In this document: in pieces, positions 17,273 to 26,602 of the stretch | Layout of the letters: the number at the start of each line of letters is the position of its first letter | How positions within the stretch are numbered: position 1 is the stretch's first letter | Source of the DNA: a virus | IMG/VR virus record: IMGVR_UViG_3300005264_000596 | Coordinates: 1 to 55,977 of that record | DNA: 55,977 nt | Reading direction: 5' to 3' (one strand) | The notes under the pieces: generated by a model | What the model was told of the DNA's origin: nothing | Databases searched by the model: none | What the model saw: the letters and a program-made list of their open reading frames with translations, nothing else | Translations under genes and position numbers: made by a program

Positions 17273-19648
17273 ATGAACAAAAAGAAAATCAATAAAGAAA
17301 TGATTTCTAAAATTAAAAATTATGGAAATCAAATTAAATCAATAACTAAATTTGTAGATATTGTACGCCAAACGCCTGCAAGATATATTGGAGCTACAGG
17401 GAATACTGGTTACAAAAATATGTTTAGAGAAATATTTCAGAATTCTATGGATGAATTAATGAAAAAGAATTCTCCATGTGATAGAATTAAAGTATCATTT
17501 GATGATAGAACTTTAACAGCAATAGTGGAAGATAATGGTAGAGGTATTCCATTTGATAAAATTATTAAAATATTTACAGATGATAAAACATCTTCAAATT
17601 ATGAAAAGGTTAAAGGAGAATATTCTTCAGGTACTCATGGTACAGGTTCTACTATTGCTAATGCTTTATGTGAATATTTTAAAGTAGAAAGTTTTATTTT
17701 AGGAGAAGCTCGTGAAGTAGTATTTAAAGATTTTGAACCTGAAACAAAAAAGCCTGTAGTAATTAAAAATGTCGGAAATAAACAAGGTACTCGTATAACG
17801 TTTATACCATCTATGGATGTAATGGGAACTATTAATGTTACGCATAAAGAATTAATTAGTGCAGTAAAAGCTTTATTACCAGTATCTGATGTAGGGTCTG
17901 TAATCGAATTTAATTATATTGATATGGAAGGTAATAAAGGTAGACAAATACTTAAAAATACTGATGGCATTTTAAGTATAATAATAAGAGAAACAAAAAC
18001 TCCATTAATGAACCCTATTAGTATTCAAGGTGATGATGGTGAAACTAAAGTAGACATATTATTTACTTATGATATTGATGAAATGTCTGGTGAGAGTATT
18101 ATATCATACAGTAACATGACTCATACTGCACAAGGAGGAATTCATGAAGAAGGATTTCTTATGGGTATTAAAAAATATTTTAAAGATTATATGAATAATA
18201 TATATTTAAAGACTGCAAGAAATAAATTAATAGCAACTAATAATGATGTAACAGCTGGATTAAAAGCTGTTGTAAATATATCTGTATTACATCCACAGTT
18301 TGGTGGACAATCTAAAGATATATTAAGAGAAGCAATAGACAAACCAGGTGTACAGACAAGGTTAATTGGTCCTTATTTGCGTGATTATGTTTATGATGCT
18401 TTAGTTGATTGGGGTAATAAAAATCCAAAAGATCTAAATAAAGTATGCAAATATTTTAAGGATATAATAAATCTTAGATTAAAAAATGAGAAAAATAAAA
18501 TAAATATAAATAAACAATATAAAGCATCATCAATTACAGGTATGCCAGCTAAGTATGAAAAACCATCAGATATGTCTAGAGATGATTTAGAATTTATAGT
18601 ATTTGAGGGAGATTCTGCAGCAGGTGGTGCTAGATTAAATAGATCATCAAATCAAGGATTACTACCACTTAGAGGTAAAATTATTAATGCATTTGGTGCT
18701 CCTAAAAGCAAAGTATTAAAAAATGAAGAAGTTGCTTCTATAATAAAAATTTTAGGAGCAGGTTATGGTAAGTCTTTCGATATAAACAAATGTAAATTTA
18801 AAAAGGTTATATTTATGACAGATGCCGATTCAGATGGTGCTCATATAGCAGTACTATTATTATCATTCTTTATATTATATATGCCAGATTTAATTAAACA
18901 TGGTAGATTATATAAAGCTGTTCCACCTTTATATGGAGTACCTAAAGCTAAGGGTAAAGGACTACAATATTTTACTAATAAAAGAGAATTCTTTATATAT
19001 CTTCAGAAAAGTTTCTCTTCAAAAAATGTAATAGCAAATTATAATAAAACTGTTTTAAGTAAAAATGATATAATAGAATTATTATATAAAAATGATGAAT
19101 ATGTATATGAAGTAAAAACAATAGCAGATAGATATGCTGTAGATCCACATATGCTGGAACTTATTATATTAAATAGAGATAAAGACTTTAAATTTATTAA
19201 GAAACTAATTACGAAAAAATATCGTTTTATGAATGTAGAAAAGAAGAACAACAATATTTTAATTAGTGGTTTAATAGATCAAAAATATCAGTATATCGTT
19301 TTAGGTGATACACTTATAAATGATGCTGCAAATATTGTACATTATATAGATAAAGTAAATGGTAAAATCATTAAATACTATATAAATGGCAAATTACAGA
19401 CATTATATGATATCATGCAGGCATTTGAAAAAGAAACGCCTAAAGGATTAAAACGATTTAAAGGTTTAGGAGAAATGTCAGGTAGACAATTAGGTGAAAG
19501 TACATTAACTCCTGAAGGAAATAGAACTCTAATACGATATACTTTTGATGATGCTAAAGAAGAGATAGCTATGATAAGACATCTCGAATCAAATAAAGCT
19601 AAGCTTATTGAAAACATAGGTAGAGTTTCACGTTCAGAATTGATATAG
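17273..19648 (+). CDS. Type II DNA topoisomerase subunit B (GyrB/ParE-like)
   Basis: The protein has 791 residues from the ATG at 17273, preceded by GGAGAGG. The GHKL ATPase part shows EIFQNSMDELM, VEDNGRGIP and SSGTHGTGST (about 47-130). The TOPRIM metal site is VFEGDSAAGG (about 444) and MTDADSDG (about 515). The C-terminus RFKGLGEMSGRQL is the usual end of GyrB/ParE. Length is close to bacterial GyrB. With the A subunit next door it forms an ATP-dependent enzyme that passes one duplex through another, relaxing or decatenating replicating phage DNA. Gyrase, topo IV and T4-like topoisomerase cannot be told apart from this alone. Confidence 0.93.
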   Translation: MNKKKINKEMISKIKNYGNQIKSITKFVDIVRQTPARYIGATGNTGYKNMFREIFQNSMDELMKKNSPCDRIKVSFDDRTLTAIVEDNGRGIPFDKIIKIFTDDKTSSNYEKVKGEYSSGTHGTGSTIANALCEYFKVESFILGEAREVVFKDFEPETKKPVVIKNVGNKQGTRITFIPSMDVMGTINVTHKELISAVKALLPVSDVGSVIEFNYIDMEGNKGRQILKNTDGILSIIIRETKTPLMNPISIQGDDGETKVDILFTYDIDEMSGESIISYSNMTHTAQGGIHEEGFLMGIKKYFKDYMNNIYLKTARNKLIATNNDVTAGLKAVVNISVLHPQFGGQSKDILREAIDKPGVQTRLIGPYLRDYVYDALVDWGNKNPKDLNKVCKYFKDIINLRLKNEKNKININKQYKASSITGMPAKYEKPSDMSRDDLEFIVFEGDSAAGGARLNRSSNQGLLPLRGKIINAFGAPKSKVLKNEEVASIIKILGAGYGKSFDINKCKFKKVIFMTDADSDGAHIAVLLLSFFILYMPDLIKHGRLYKAVPPLYGVPKAKGKGLQYFTNKREFFIYLQKSFSSKNVIANYNKTVLSKNDIIELLYKNDEYVYEVKTIADRYAVDPHMLELIILNRDKDFKFIKKLITKKYRFMNVEKKNNNILISGLIDQKYQYIVLGDTLINDAANIVHYIDKVNGKIIKYYINGKLQTLYDIMQAFEKETPKGLKRFKGLGEMSGRQLGESTLTPEGNRTLIRYTFDDAKEEIAMIRHLESNKAKLIENIGRVSRSELI

Positions 19649-19657
19649 GGAGGATAT

Positions 19658-19882
19658 ATGTCAAATATAATAGAAGTTTCAGCATTAGAACAATATAAAA
19701 AAGATAGTATAGAATATGCTATTATGGTAAATAGAATACGATCAATTGTAGATGTACGAGATGGATTAAAAACAATCCATCGTCGTATACTAACAGGAAT
19801 GTATTATGATATACCTGCATCAAGAACTAGGTATGTTAAGTCTGCTGAGATTGTAGGAGCAGTCATGGGAAATTATCATCCT
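19658..19882 (+). CDS. Type II topoisomerase subunit A, exon 1
   Basis: Exon 1 gives 75 residues: MSNIIEVSALEQYKK, then VNRIRSIVDVRDGLKTIHRRIL and SAEIVGAVMGNYHP. These are the start of GyrA/ParC, whose next residues are always HGD. The exon ends at ...CATCCT (19877-19882), with the conserved U before the 5' splice site. Without splicing, translation would run eight codons into the intron and stop, giving an 85-residue fragment without the catalytic tyrosine. It starts 9 nt after the B-subunit stop. Confidence 0.92.
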
Positions 19883-20118
19883 AAACAACCATTGGGATGC
19901 GTTATAGTAATATAGCGAAAAGAAAAACCTTGTGAATTGCTGGGAAATGCTAAGGATTATTTAACTACAACGTAACTAGTAATAGTAAGCGTGAATGTTA
20001 TCGAAAGATAGAAAAAATAAATAATATGGTATAAGAAGAAATTCTAAGTATCTGAACAATGCATAATCAGCATCAAAGTTTAATAATTAAAATTATGATA
20101 GGATAAAGGAGGTATATT

Positions 20119-20427
20119 ATGAATATCCCTTATCCGTATTTAACAAATGAAATTTGGAGAAAAATATCAGTCGCACATATTGGATCCAATAATTCGTGGA
20201 AACATTTAAATAGACCATTAAAAATCAATCCACGAATAAATAATAGAATTACAAAAACACAAGCTATAAATATATTAGAATTGTTATGTGATACAAATTA
20301 TACACATAAAAAAATATCTAGTATAGCTCAATGTAGTGTTAATGTAGTATCTGATATATCTAAAAGTAAAACATGGAAATACTTAAATCCAAATAATAAA
20401 TATAATTTAAAAACCTATCATAAATAA
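20119..20427 (+). CDS. Intron-encoded DNA-binding protein, homing endonuclease remnant
   Basis: The protein has 102 residues and an AGGAGG ribosome binding site. Residues about 47-92 (ITKTQAINILELLCD ... ISSIAQCSVNVVSDISKSKTWKYL) match the helix-turn-helix module at the C-terminus of HNH homing endonucleases, which often ends in a (R/K)GKTWKxI pattern. No HNH, LAGLIDADG or GIY-YIG nuclease motif is present. It is either a worn-down endonuclease or a stand-alone DNA-binding or maturase-like protein. It lies inside the intron, upstream of the R element. Confidence 0.6.
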   Translation: MNIPYPYLTNEIWRKISVAHIGSNNSWKHLNRPLKINPRINNRITKTQAINILELLCDTNYTHKKISSIAQCSVNVVSDISKSKTWKYLNPNNKYNLKTYHK

Positions 20428-20567
20428 AAATTATTAAAAATGTTCAACGACTATCGAAAGCCATTTACTAGATAAATAGAAATATTTCTAGTTAGAATAA
20501 TAATATATTAATTTATATTAAAGTGAGTAGAGTACACTCTAAGTAGAGTGGAAGTGCAAGGCATCCT

Positions 20568-20675
20568 ACCTAACCTTTAAAATGGTTAAAGGATGAAGAT
20601 ATAGTCTCGACATCTAGGTAAACCTAACCTTTAAAATGGTTAAAGGATGAAGATATAGTCTCGACATCTAGGTAA
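20568..20675 (+). repeat. 54-nt perfect tandem duplication in the intron core
   Basis: Two identical 54-nt units, 20568-20621 and 20622-20675, each carry the P8 hairpin, the AAGATATAGTC S element and the first arm of P9. Only one copy is needed for a working intron core. Confidence 0.92.
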
Positions 20676-20691
20676 TACCTAGAGAAGTTCA

Positions 20692-20869
20692 TAAAAGAAC
20701 TATAAAGGAATAACGAACCTTTATGAAGATACGCATGGAGATGTAGCAATATATGGTGCATTTAAACCAATGGCAAACTGTAAAAGAACTATAAAGGAAT
20801 AACGAACCTTTATGAAGATACGCATGGAGATGTAGCAATATATGGTGCATTTAAACCAATGGCAAACTG
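20692..20869 (+). repeat. 89-nt perfect tandem duplication covering the 3' splice site
   Basis: Two identical 89-nt units, 20692-20780 and 20781-20869, each hold intron P9-region hairpins, the 3' splice site GATACG|CATGGAG and the first 47 nt of exon 2. Joining exon 1 to the first copy gives 22 codons and then a stop; joining it to the second gives the full protein. Confidence 0.92.
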
Positions 20870-22967
20870 GTTTGAAATAAAAGAACCTTTAATAGATCCT
20901 CAAGGTAATTTTGGAAATTATTTAGGCTCTAGTGCAGCAGCTTCACGATATACAGAATCTAAATTATCTAAATATGCAATTGATACAATAATTTCTGATT
21001 TGCAAGATACAAAGAATTCTGTAGATTGGATTCCTAATTATAATGATACTAAGCTACAACCAGAATATATGCCTGTTGCTATACCTAATTTATTAATTAA
21101 TGGAGCATTTGGTATAGGATTTGGTATTAAGAGTGTTATACCGAAACACAATCTTGCAGAAGTTATAGATGCTACAATTAATTTAATTAAACATCCTAAT
21201 GCAAGTGTAGTATTAATACCAGATCAATGTATGAAAGTAGATATAATAGATACTAACTTTAAGAAAATATCTAATACAGGATATGGTAGATTTATGGTTA
21301 GATCAATTATTGATATTGAGGATTATACTAGTAGTAGGCAAGCTCTTGTTATAAAATCTACTCCAGATATGGTATATTTTGATTCCATTAAAAGTAGTAT
21401 TGAAAATCTTATAGAAAAAGGAAAGCTTAAAGGTATATCAGATTTAATCAATGAATCTAAAGAAGATCAAATGAGATATCTTATAGTGTTAAAACGTGGG
21501 GTGGATGCTAATTATATTAGAGAAATTTTATATAAGAATACAAGACTTCAGCATTCTACTACAGTATCATTTGAAGTTCTAGTGGGAAATCAACCAACTA
21601 GATTATCTTATAAAGAATATTTAAAATATTTTATAAACTTTAGAAGACTTACTAAGTTTAGAGTATATAGTAATAAACTTCAAGCAATTAGAACTAAACA
21701 TCATAAGCTTGGAGCTTATGTTAAAGCTCTTGATTCAGGTGAGATAGATAATATTTTAAAAATGATAAGAAAGCAGACTACTATAGATGATTATAAGATT
21801 ATAGAATATTTAATTAAGAAATTAAATATTACAGATCTACAAGCTAATTTTATAATTAATGCTCCAAATAAATCATTATCAAAAGGATATCTTAAAAAAT
21901 ATAAAGAAGATATGAAAATGTTAACGAATCAAATAAAAGAATTTGAAAATAAAATTTTAGATGAGACTCACGTGGATAGAGAGATTATTGATGAGTTAAA
22001 ATATTTCAAAAAGAAATATGGAAAGCCTAGACTATGTAATGTAATAGATCCTGCACAAATCAATAATATACCTAAAGGTGATTTTAAAATTATTATTACA
22101 GAAAATAATAATATTAAAAAGATTGCTGAGAATACAAAAGGTATAGGAACTTTCAAAGGAGATTCTCCTAAGTTTATAATCCATGGATGTAATTCAAAAG
22201 ATATATTATTATTTGATAATAGTGGTAGAGTTATTAAATTGCCTATACACAAGATTCCAATAAGTAGAAATAATGATAATGGAATAGATATAAGATTATT
22301 AGATAAGAATTTTACATCTGAAATTATATCTGCGATGTACTTACCTAAATTAATAGAATTAAGTAAAGATTTGAAAAAGCATTTTATTATTACTGTTACA
22401 CAATCTGGATTAATTAAACGTATGGACTTAGATGATTTTATCAATACTCCACCAAGTGGAATATTTTATATAAGACTAAGTACAAATGATAGAGTAATAG
22501 GTGTTGATATATGTAATACGAATTCAGATGTTATCGTTAATAGTATCCAAAAAGCTTTACGTATGTCTATAAAAGATATACCACATCAAAAACGATCTAG
22601 TAAAGGAATGCGTTCTATGCCTGTAGGAGTATCGATACACAATATGTCTATAGTTTCTAATAAAAATACAGATATAATTGTAGTTACTGAAAAGGGTAGA
22701 GTTAATAGATTATCTAATGTAGCTTTAAAAGTATCTACTAGAAATAGATCAGGTAGTAATGTAATAAATCTTAAATCAAATGATACTATTCATACTATAC
22801 TATCTGTAAATTCGAATGATAACATAGAAGTAAAAACAGCTAATGGTATTAATATAATTTCAGTTACAGATATAAATCAAGGAAGTAGTGTATCTGTAGG
22901 GAAAAAGATTATAAATCTTAAAAATGATACTATCATTAGAGTAAAAAAGTATATTAAGGAGGATTAG
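20823..22967 (+). CDS. Type II topoisomerase subunit A, exon 2
   Basis: Exon 2 starts with HGDVAIYGAFKPMANWF, continuing the HPHGD motif, and gives a spliced protein of about 789 residues. The catalytic tyrosine is in AASRYTE (residue about 118 of the spliced protein). QPTRLSYKEYLKYFINFRR and the coiled-coil LKKYKEDMKMLTNQIKE follow in GyrA/ParC order. The C-terminal part has blade-like repeats (DNSGRVIKLP, TQSGLIKRM, TEKGRVNRLS) of a GyrA beta-pinwheel. It cuts and rejoins the gate duplex together with the B subunit. The upstream exon-2 copy is a decoy. Confidence 0.92.
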   Translation, partial: HGDVAIYGAFKPMANWFEIKEPLIDPQGNFGNYLGSSAAASRYTESKLSKYAIDTIISDLQDTKNSVDWIPNYNDTKLQPEYMPVAIPNLLINGAFGIGFGIKSVIPKHNLAEVIDATINLIKHPNASVVLIPDQCMKVDIIDTNFKKISNTGYGRFMVRSIIDIEDYTSSRQALVIKSTPDMVYFDSIKSSIENLIEKGKLKGISDLINESKEDQMRYLIVLKRGVDANYIREILYKNTRLQHSTTVSFEVLVGNQPTRLSYKEYLKYFINFRRLTKFRVYSNKLQAIRTKHHKLGAYVKALDSGEIDNILKMIRKQTTIDDYKIIEYLIKKLNITDLQANFIINAPNKSLSKGYLKKYKEDMKMLTNQIKEFENKILDETHVDREIIDELKYFKKKYGKPRLCNVIDPAQINNIPKGDFKIIITENNNIKKIAENTKGIGTFKGDSPKFIIHGCNSKDILLFDNSGRVIKLPIHKIPISRNNDNGIDIRLLDKNFTSEIISAMYLPKLIELSKDLKKHFIITVTQSGLIKRMDLDDFINTPPSGIFYIRLSTNDRVIGVDICNTNSDVIVNSIQKALRMSIKDIPHQKRSSKGMRSMPVGVSIHNMSIVSNKNTDIIVVTEKGRVNRLSNVALKVSTRNRSGSNVINLKSNDTIHTILSVNSNDNIEVKTANGINIISVTDINQGSSVSVGKKIINLKNDTIIRVKKYIKED

Positions 22968-22973
22968 ATTTTT

Positions 22974-23147
22974 ATGGCTAACGATAAAGATATAACTAGG
23001 GCATTTAACAAAGGTGTTCGTCAAGGCAAATATAGAATGAAGAATGATATTCTTAAAGAAATAAAATCATTAAATTTTGTTGGAGAAAAGAGATATAAAG
23101 ATGTTTATGAATTAGTTAATAAAATTTATGATGAAACAACTTATTAA
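22974..23147 (+). CDS. Small basic unknown protein
   Basis: A 57-residue protein, MANDKDITRAFNKGVRQGKY..., lies 6 nt after the topoisomerase A stop. AAGGAGG at 22957-22963 is its ribosome binding site. It is basic and helical, with no known motif. It is the last gene before a bidirectional terminator, so it belongs to the topoisomerase operon. Confidence 0.6.
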   Translation: MANDKDITRAFNKGVRQGKYRMKNDILKEIKSLNFVGEKRYKDVYELVNKIYDETTY

Positions 23148-23156
23148 AAATAAAAG

Positions 23157-23182
23157 AGAGTATACCTATTATGGTATACTCT
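23157..23182. terminator. Bidirectional terminator, copy 2 of 3
   Basis: The same AGAGTATACC / GGTATACTCT stem as at 10417 and 42660, here with loop TATTAT, again between convergent genes. Confidence 0.85.
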
Positions 23183-23189
23183 TTATTTA

Positions 23190-24539
23190 TTATTTTTTTT
23201 TAAGATTATTGACAGCTTTGTCTAAATAATCATAAGATTTTTCTTTAACAAATGCTTCTCTGATATCTCCACCAAATGATTTATACAAAAATAGAGATAA
23301 TGCTTTATTAAATGAATCTGGATCTAATTTTTTAGACACATTAAAATTATCATATTTATTTAATGTTTTCTTTAAACCATCTATATCTTCTTTCATTGCT
23401 TTACGCATTTTAGGATCCATATTTTCTTTATCTAATTCTTTTTCTAGCATTTCTATTTGGTTATTTATTCTAGCAATTGTTTTTGGATGAGTTTGTATTG
23501 GATGTAATAATAATGATATTGTATCATTAGTTATATTTGACAATAAATATATACCTGGTGCATTATTTCTAATAAATTCTGAACTTTTTAGACCTTTAGA
23601 ACCATGTTCCAGTTTTTCTAATGAAGAACCTATTTCTGCTCCATATCCATATAAAGTAGCAAAGTTATCAGCTAATTGTTCATCTCTATATGATGCTCCT
23701 ATTGAGAATATACTAAATATATTTATCTTGTTAAATGCTTTAACAAGTGCTAATGGTATACTAACTGGTAAGCTTAATATACTAAATAAATTTGTAACTG
23801 TACTCATGATATTAAGCATTTCAAAAGATACACTACGAATTAAATTAAAACCTCCAATTGTTATTCCTAGAATTGATGATACAACTTTATTTTTTCTTAA
23901 TAATTTATCTAATGGATCAATTATATATTGAACAAAATTAGACATAGACGATAATGATAATAATAATTCTTCAATACTAAGATCTAATGCTATTTTTTGA
24001 AGAGAATACATTATATACATTAAGCTGGTAAGTACTTGAGATGTTACACTAAATAATGAATTATTATAATATGATGTAGAGAATGAATGGCCAATTTCAT
24101 GTAATATGATTGCCAATACTTCCCTATCTGTAAATCTTTTATCTAATAATATTCCTGAAGTTATATATGTTTTAACAATATATATATTCTTTTCAAATTT
24201 AAATCCTACATTAGATTTTTTAATACTTAGTTTCTTATTAGTATTAAACACATCTAATCTATTAGAAATTGGAAATGTAAATGCATTAAATAATTGATCT
24301 GGAACAATATTTAATGCAAATGTATGAAATCCAAATTCTTTTTCTACAGCTCTATTAAATTTGATAGTGTTGCTAAATGAAGATGCTTGTACTGATTTAA
24401 GTATTGTTATTTCTTTTCGTATTTCTGTTATTAATCTCTGCATTTCTTTTATACCTGGTGTTTCTCCAAAATATGCTTCGTTAATAACTTGATTTTCTTT
24501 AATAATTTCTCTAATTTTATTACTATTATATATTCCCAT
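23190..24539 (-). CDS. M48-like zinc metallopeptidase with hydrophobic central region
   Basis: The protein has 449 residues. LAIILHEIGHSFS at about 143-155 is an HExxH zinc motif, and SYRDEQLADNFATLYGYG at about 280 supplies the downstream Glu helix of M48 peptidases. HPKTIARINNQIEML matches the family's C-terminal HP-x-x-x-x-R-I helix. Between them (about 165-265) are several hydrophobic stretches that could be membrane segments. The C-terminus is a charged helix. M48 enzymes are usually membrane proteases; here it may act on the envelope or on phage proteins. It is a lone minus-strand gene between plus-strand operons. Confidence 0.7.
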   Translation of the reverse strand: MGIYNSNKIREIIKENQVINEAYFGETPGIKEMQRLITEIRKEITILKSVQASSFSNTIKFNRAVEKEFGFHTFALNIVPDQLFNAFTFPISNRLDVFNTNKKLSIKKSNVGFKFEKNIYIVKTYITSGILLDKRFTDREVLAIILHEIGHSFSTSYYNNSLFSVTSQVLTSLMYIMYSLQKIALDLSIEELLLSLSSMSNFVQYIIDPLDKLLRKNKVVSSILGITIGGFNLIRSVSFEMLNIMSTVTNLFSILSLPVSIPLALVKAFNKINIFSIFSIGASYRDEQLADNFATLYGYGAEIGSSLEKLEHGSKGLKSSEFIRNNAPGIYLLSNITNDTISLLLHPIQTHPKTIARINNQIEMLEKELDKENMDPKMRKAMKEDIDGLKKTLNKYDNFNVSKKLDPDSFNKALSLFLYKSFGGDIREAFVKEKSYDYLDKAVNNLKKK

Positions 24540-24590
24540 GGGTTTCCTCCTATAATATATTAACGCATTTATTACTTATATGTTTAAATA

Positions 24591-25784
24591 ATGGCTAAAA
24601 CAAAAAAAGATATAGAAGTTATTAAGAAAAAATTATATCCTAAAATGAAAAATAATATTAATTCTAGCACGATAAGTAAATTCAAAAGAAATATGGGAAA
24701 ATTTATAGAAGAACGTTATGTCCAATTATATGATATTGCACCATTTGATAGGATACCATTTAGTGAAGATGATGCTCAAGAATTTTTTAAACTATTAAAA
24801 ATAGATGAAGATGAGGTAAGAAATATTATAGAACAAACTTATTATGGTAAAGTTGCTAATTTTAATCCACTTGCAGCTAAAGATCCATTTACTATACTAT
24901 GTTTATCATTTTTAAGATATCTTATATTAGTAGATAAGAATAAAAAGAATATTGAACTTGGATTAATATTTTTAACATTTTCTGGAAAATTTTACCCAAG
25001 TGTACATTATGGCAGTTACCCTGTGGTACAACCATCAGAATATAGACATATAATGGAATTTGTTATCAATAATGATCTTTCAGATAATTATGATATTAAA
25101 AAAGAAGGTTCTGTTATCGGTGCAGTAAAATCTATAGGTAATACATGGATGGAAACATATAAAGATAGAATAAAAGATTTTGATGATGAAGATATTGTTT
25201 ATCTAATTCAACAACTAAGAGATAGAATTAAATCATTTATGAAAAATATAGCTGAGCTTTATTATGAAAGATATAATAGTAAAGATAAATATATGACATA
25301 TGATAGTGATGATTTAAGTGAAGATAATTATCATATGGCAGATAATGATTCATTTGTAATGGGTCGTGCTATAGAAAAAACAATGAATACATTAACAACA
25401 ACTAAAGTAGATTATGCTAGATGTAAAACTAGTGCAAGTGGAAGAATACGAACAGATGAATTAAAAAGTATAATTGAAACTATACTAGATGAAGATAAAA
25501 ATCTTCCATTAATAAAAGAATTAATAATGCTATTGATAGTTGAATTTTTTAATGAGTCTAAAGAAAAAGATTTATCTAGTATAAATTTTATCAGTACTTC
25601 TATTACATCTAAACCTAATACTAAAAATGAAAATATAATAAGAGAAAAAGAAATACTAGATACATTACTAGATGAGAACTCAAATGCATATAGAAAGCGT
25701 AAATCACGTTTAGCAACAAAGCTTGCATATCATAAAGCTTTGTTATATTATATCGTTTTAACGATTCATGCATCATCTAAGTAA
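24591..25784 (+). CDS. Unknown protein upstream of the beta-like gene
   Basis: The protein has 397 residues. It has a basic N-terminus (MAKTKKDIEVIKKKLYPKM), a helical body and, at about 275-295, YARCKTSASGRIRTDEL. The end is again helical (RLATKLAYHKALLYYIVL). I see no zinc site, membrane segment or NTP-binding loop. It precedes the 243-residue RNA polymerase beta-like gene by 51 nt and probably shares its transcript. A role as an RNA polymerase-associated or virion protein is possible but not shown. Confidence 0.45.
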   Translation: MAKTKKDIEVIKKKLYPKMKNNINSSTISKFKRNMGKFIEERYVQLYDIAPFDRIPFSEDDAQEFFKLLKIDEDEVRNIIEQTYYGKVANFNPLAAKDPFTILCLSFLRYLILVDKNKKNIELGLIFLTFSGKFYPSVHYGSYPVVQPSEYRHIMEFVINNDLSDNYDIKKEGSVIGAVKSIGNTWMETYKDRIKDFDDEDIVYLIQQLRDRIKSFMKNIAELYYERYNSKDKYMTYDSDDLSEDNYHMADNDSFVMGRAIEKTMNTLTTTKVDYARCKTSASGRIRTDELKSIIETILDEDKNLPLIKELIMLLIVEFFNESKEKDLSSINFISTSITSKPNTKNENIIREKEILDTLLDENSNAYRKRKSRLATKLAYHKALLYYIVLTIHASSK

Positions 25785-25835
25785 TACTATTATAATGGTC
25801 TGAAGACACTATAATTATATAGAGAGGAGATAATT

Positions 25836-26567
25836 ATGGCAATAACTGCTACTGCAAGAAAAAAGGCAGAAGAACTTATTTATAAAGTAATGGATGCATT
25901 AGATTCAACTAAATCTAATAGTGATCACTATAAACAAATTTTTTCAAAAATGTCTGATATTCAATTTGAAAAATTATTTAAACAAGAATTTCCTTTAAGA
26001 TTTCATGAAAGACCTTTTGAAATAGAACCAACAGAAAAGGATACTAGAAAAGCTTTACAAATCTTAGGAGTACCTAAATTAGAAAAAGTAAGTATGCCTT
26101 ATTTATATGAAAATAAAGATGGTGTTCCTGTACAGTCTAAAGAATGCCAAGTTGGATATATTCATATTAAAAAGACTCAACAATTTTTAACTAAGAAAAA
26201 TAGTATATCAACAAATATAGATCTTCGTGATGTTAAAACTGGAGCTCTTTTAAATGCTGATAAAAAAGGTAAAACATCTGATAGAGAAGCAGAAGCTTTA
26301 GTTACATTAGGATTAAATCAAACACTTAAAGAATTTACAGGATTTAGAGCAGATGCAATGAATTCTAAGAATCAAGCATATAATATGATTAATACTACTG
26401 GTAAACTTAATTTAGATGAAATCACTACAGAAGCTGATGATTCAGTAAGTAAAGAATTATATGATTCTTATATGTTAGGTAGTATGATAAAAACTAATAT
26501 AATAACAGATTCTTATTTATTACCGTATTATTCTAAGAATAAAAAGAAAGATATAAGTAGAAAGTAA
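25836..26567 (+). CDS. RNA polymerase beta subunit, C-terminal-like protein (second copy)
   Basis: The protein has 243 residues. QVGYIHIKKTQQFLTKK, SISTNIDLRDVKTG, then KKGKTSDREAEALVTLGLNQ and TLKEFTGFRADAMN follow the order of the bacterial RpoB C-terminus (VGYMYMLKL, the region after the K-H-A-R-S-T-G block, GQRFGEMEVWALEAYGA and TLQEML). The final YMLGSMIKTNII fits the last RpoB helix (FNVLLKEIRSLGINI). The conserved GGQRFGEME is altered to a KGKTSDREAE reading. The 741-residue beta C-terminal protein at 32051 has its own such end, so this looks like part of a second phage RNA polymerase, such as a virion enzyme. Moderate confidence. Confidence 0.5.
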   Translation: MAITATARKKAEELIYKVMDALDSTKSNSDHYKQIFSKMSDIQFEKLFKQEFPLRFHERPFEIEPTEKDTRKALQILGVPKLEKVSMPYLYENKDGVPVQSKECQVGYIHIKKTQQFLTKKNSISTNIDLRDVKTGALLNADKKGKTSDREAEALVTLGLNQTLKEFTGFRADAMNSKNQAYNMINTTGKLNLDEITTEADDSVSKELYDSYMLGSMIKTNIITDSYLLPYYSKNKKKDISRK

Positions 26568-26602
26568 TAATTGTATTAACATAAATAAAAGGAGGTAATA
26601 TT

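Larger units (their letters stand above)
19883..20822 (+). mobile_element. Group I intron in the topoisomerase A gene
   Basis: The 940-nt intron splits the conserved HP|HGD motif. GGGATG at 19894-19899 pairs with exon CATCCT, forming P1 with the required U-G at the splice site. GTTCAACGACTATCG (about 20442-20456) matches the R element. The hairpin CCTTTAA-AATGG-TTAAAGG followed by AAGATATAGTC matches P8 and the S element of P7. CTAGGTA-A-TACCTAG forms P9. The last intron base is G. It carries a small ORF at 20119 and two tandem duplications in its 3' half. Group IA is likely; splicing is predicted, not shown. Confidence 0.88.

Noticed and set aside
19658-20869. Topoisomerase A gene as a degraded pseudogene
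   Set aside because: P1 pairing, R and S elements, P8, P9 and the terminal G show a group I intron; splicing to the second 3' site restores a full reading frame.
20859-20870. ATG at 20859 as an independent start of topoisomerase A
   Set aside because: There is no ribosome binding site and the preceding codons in frame give the conserved HGDVAIYGAF block, so it is exon 2.
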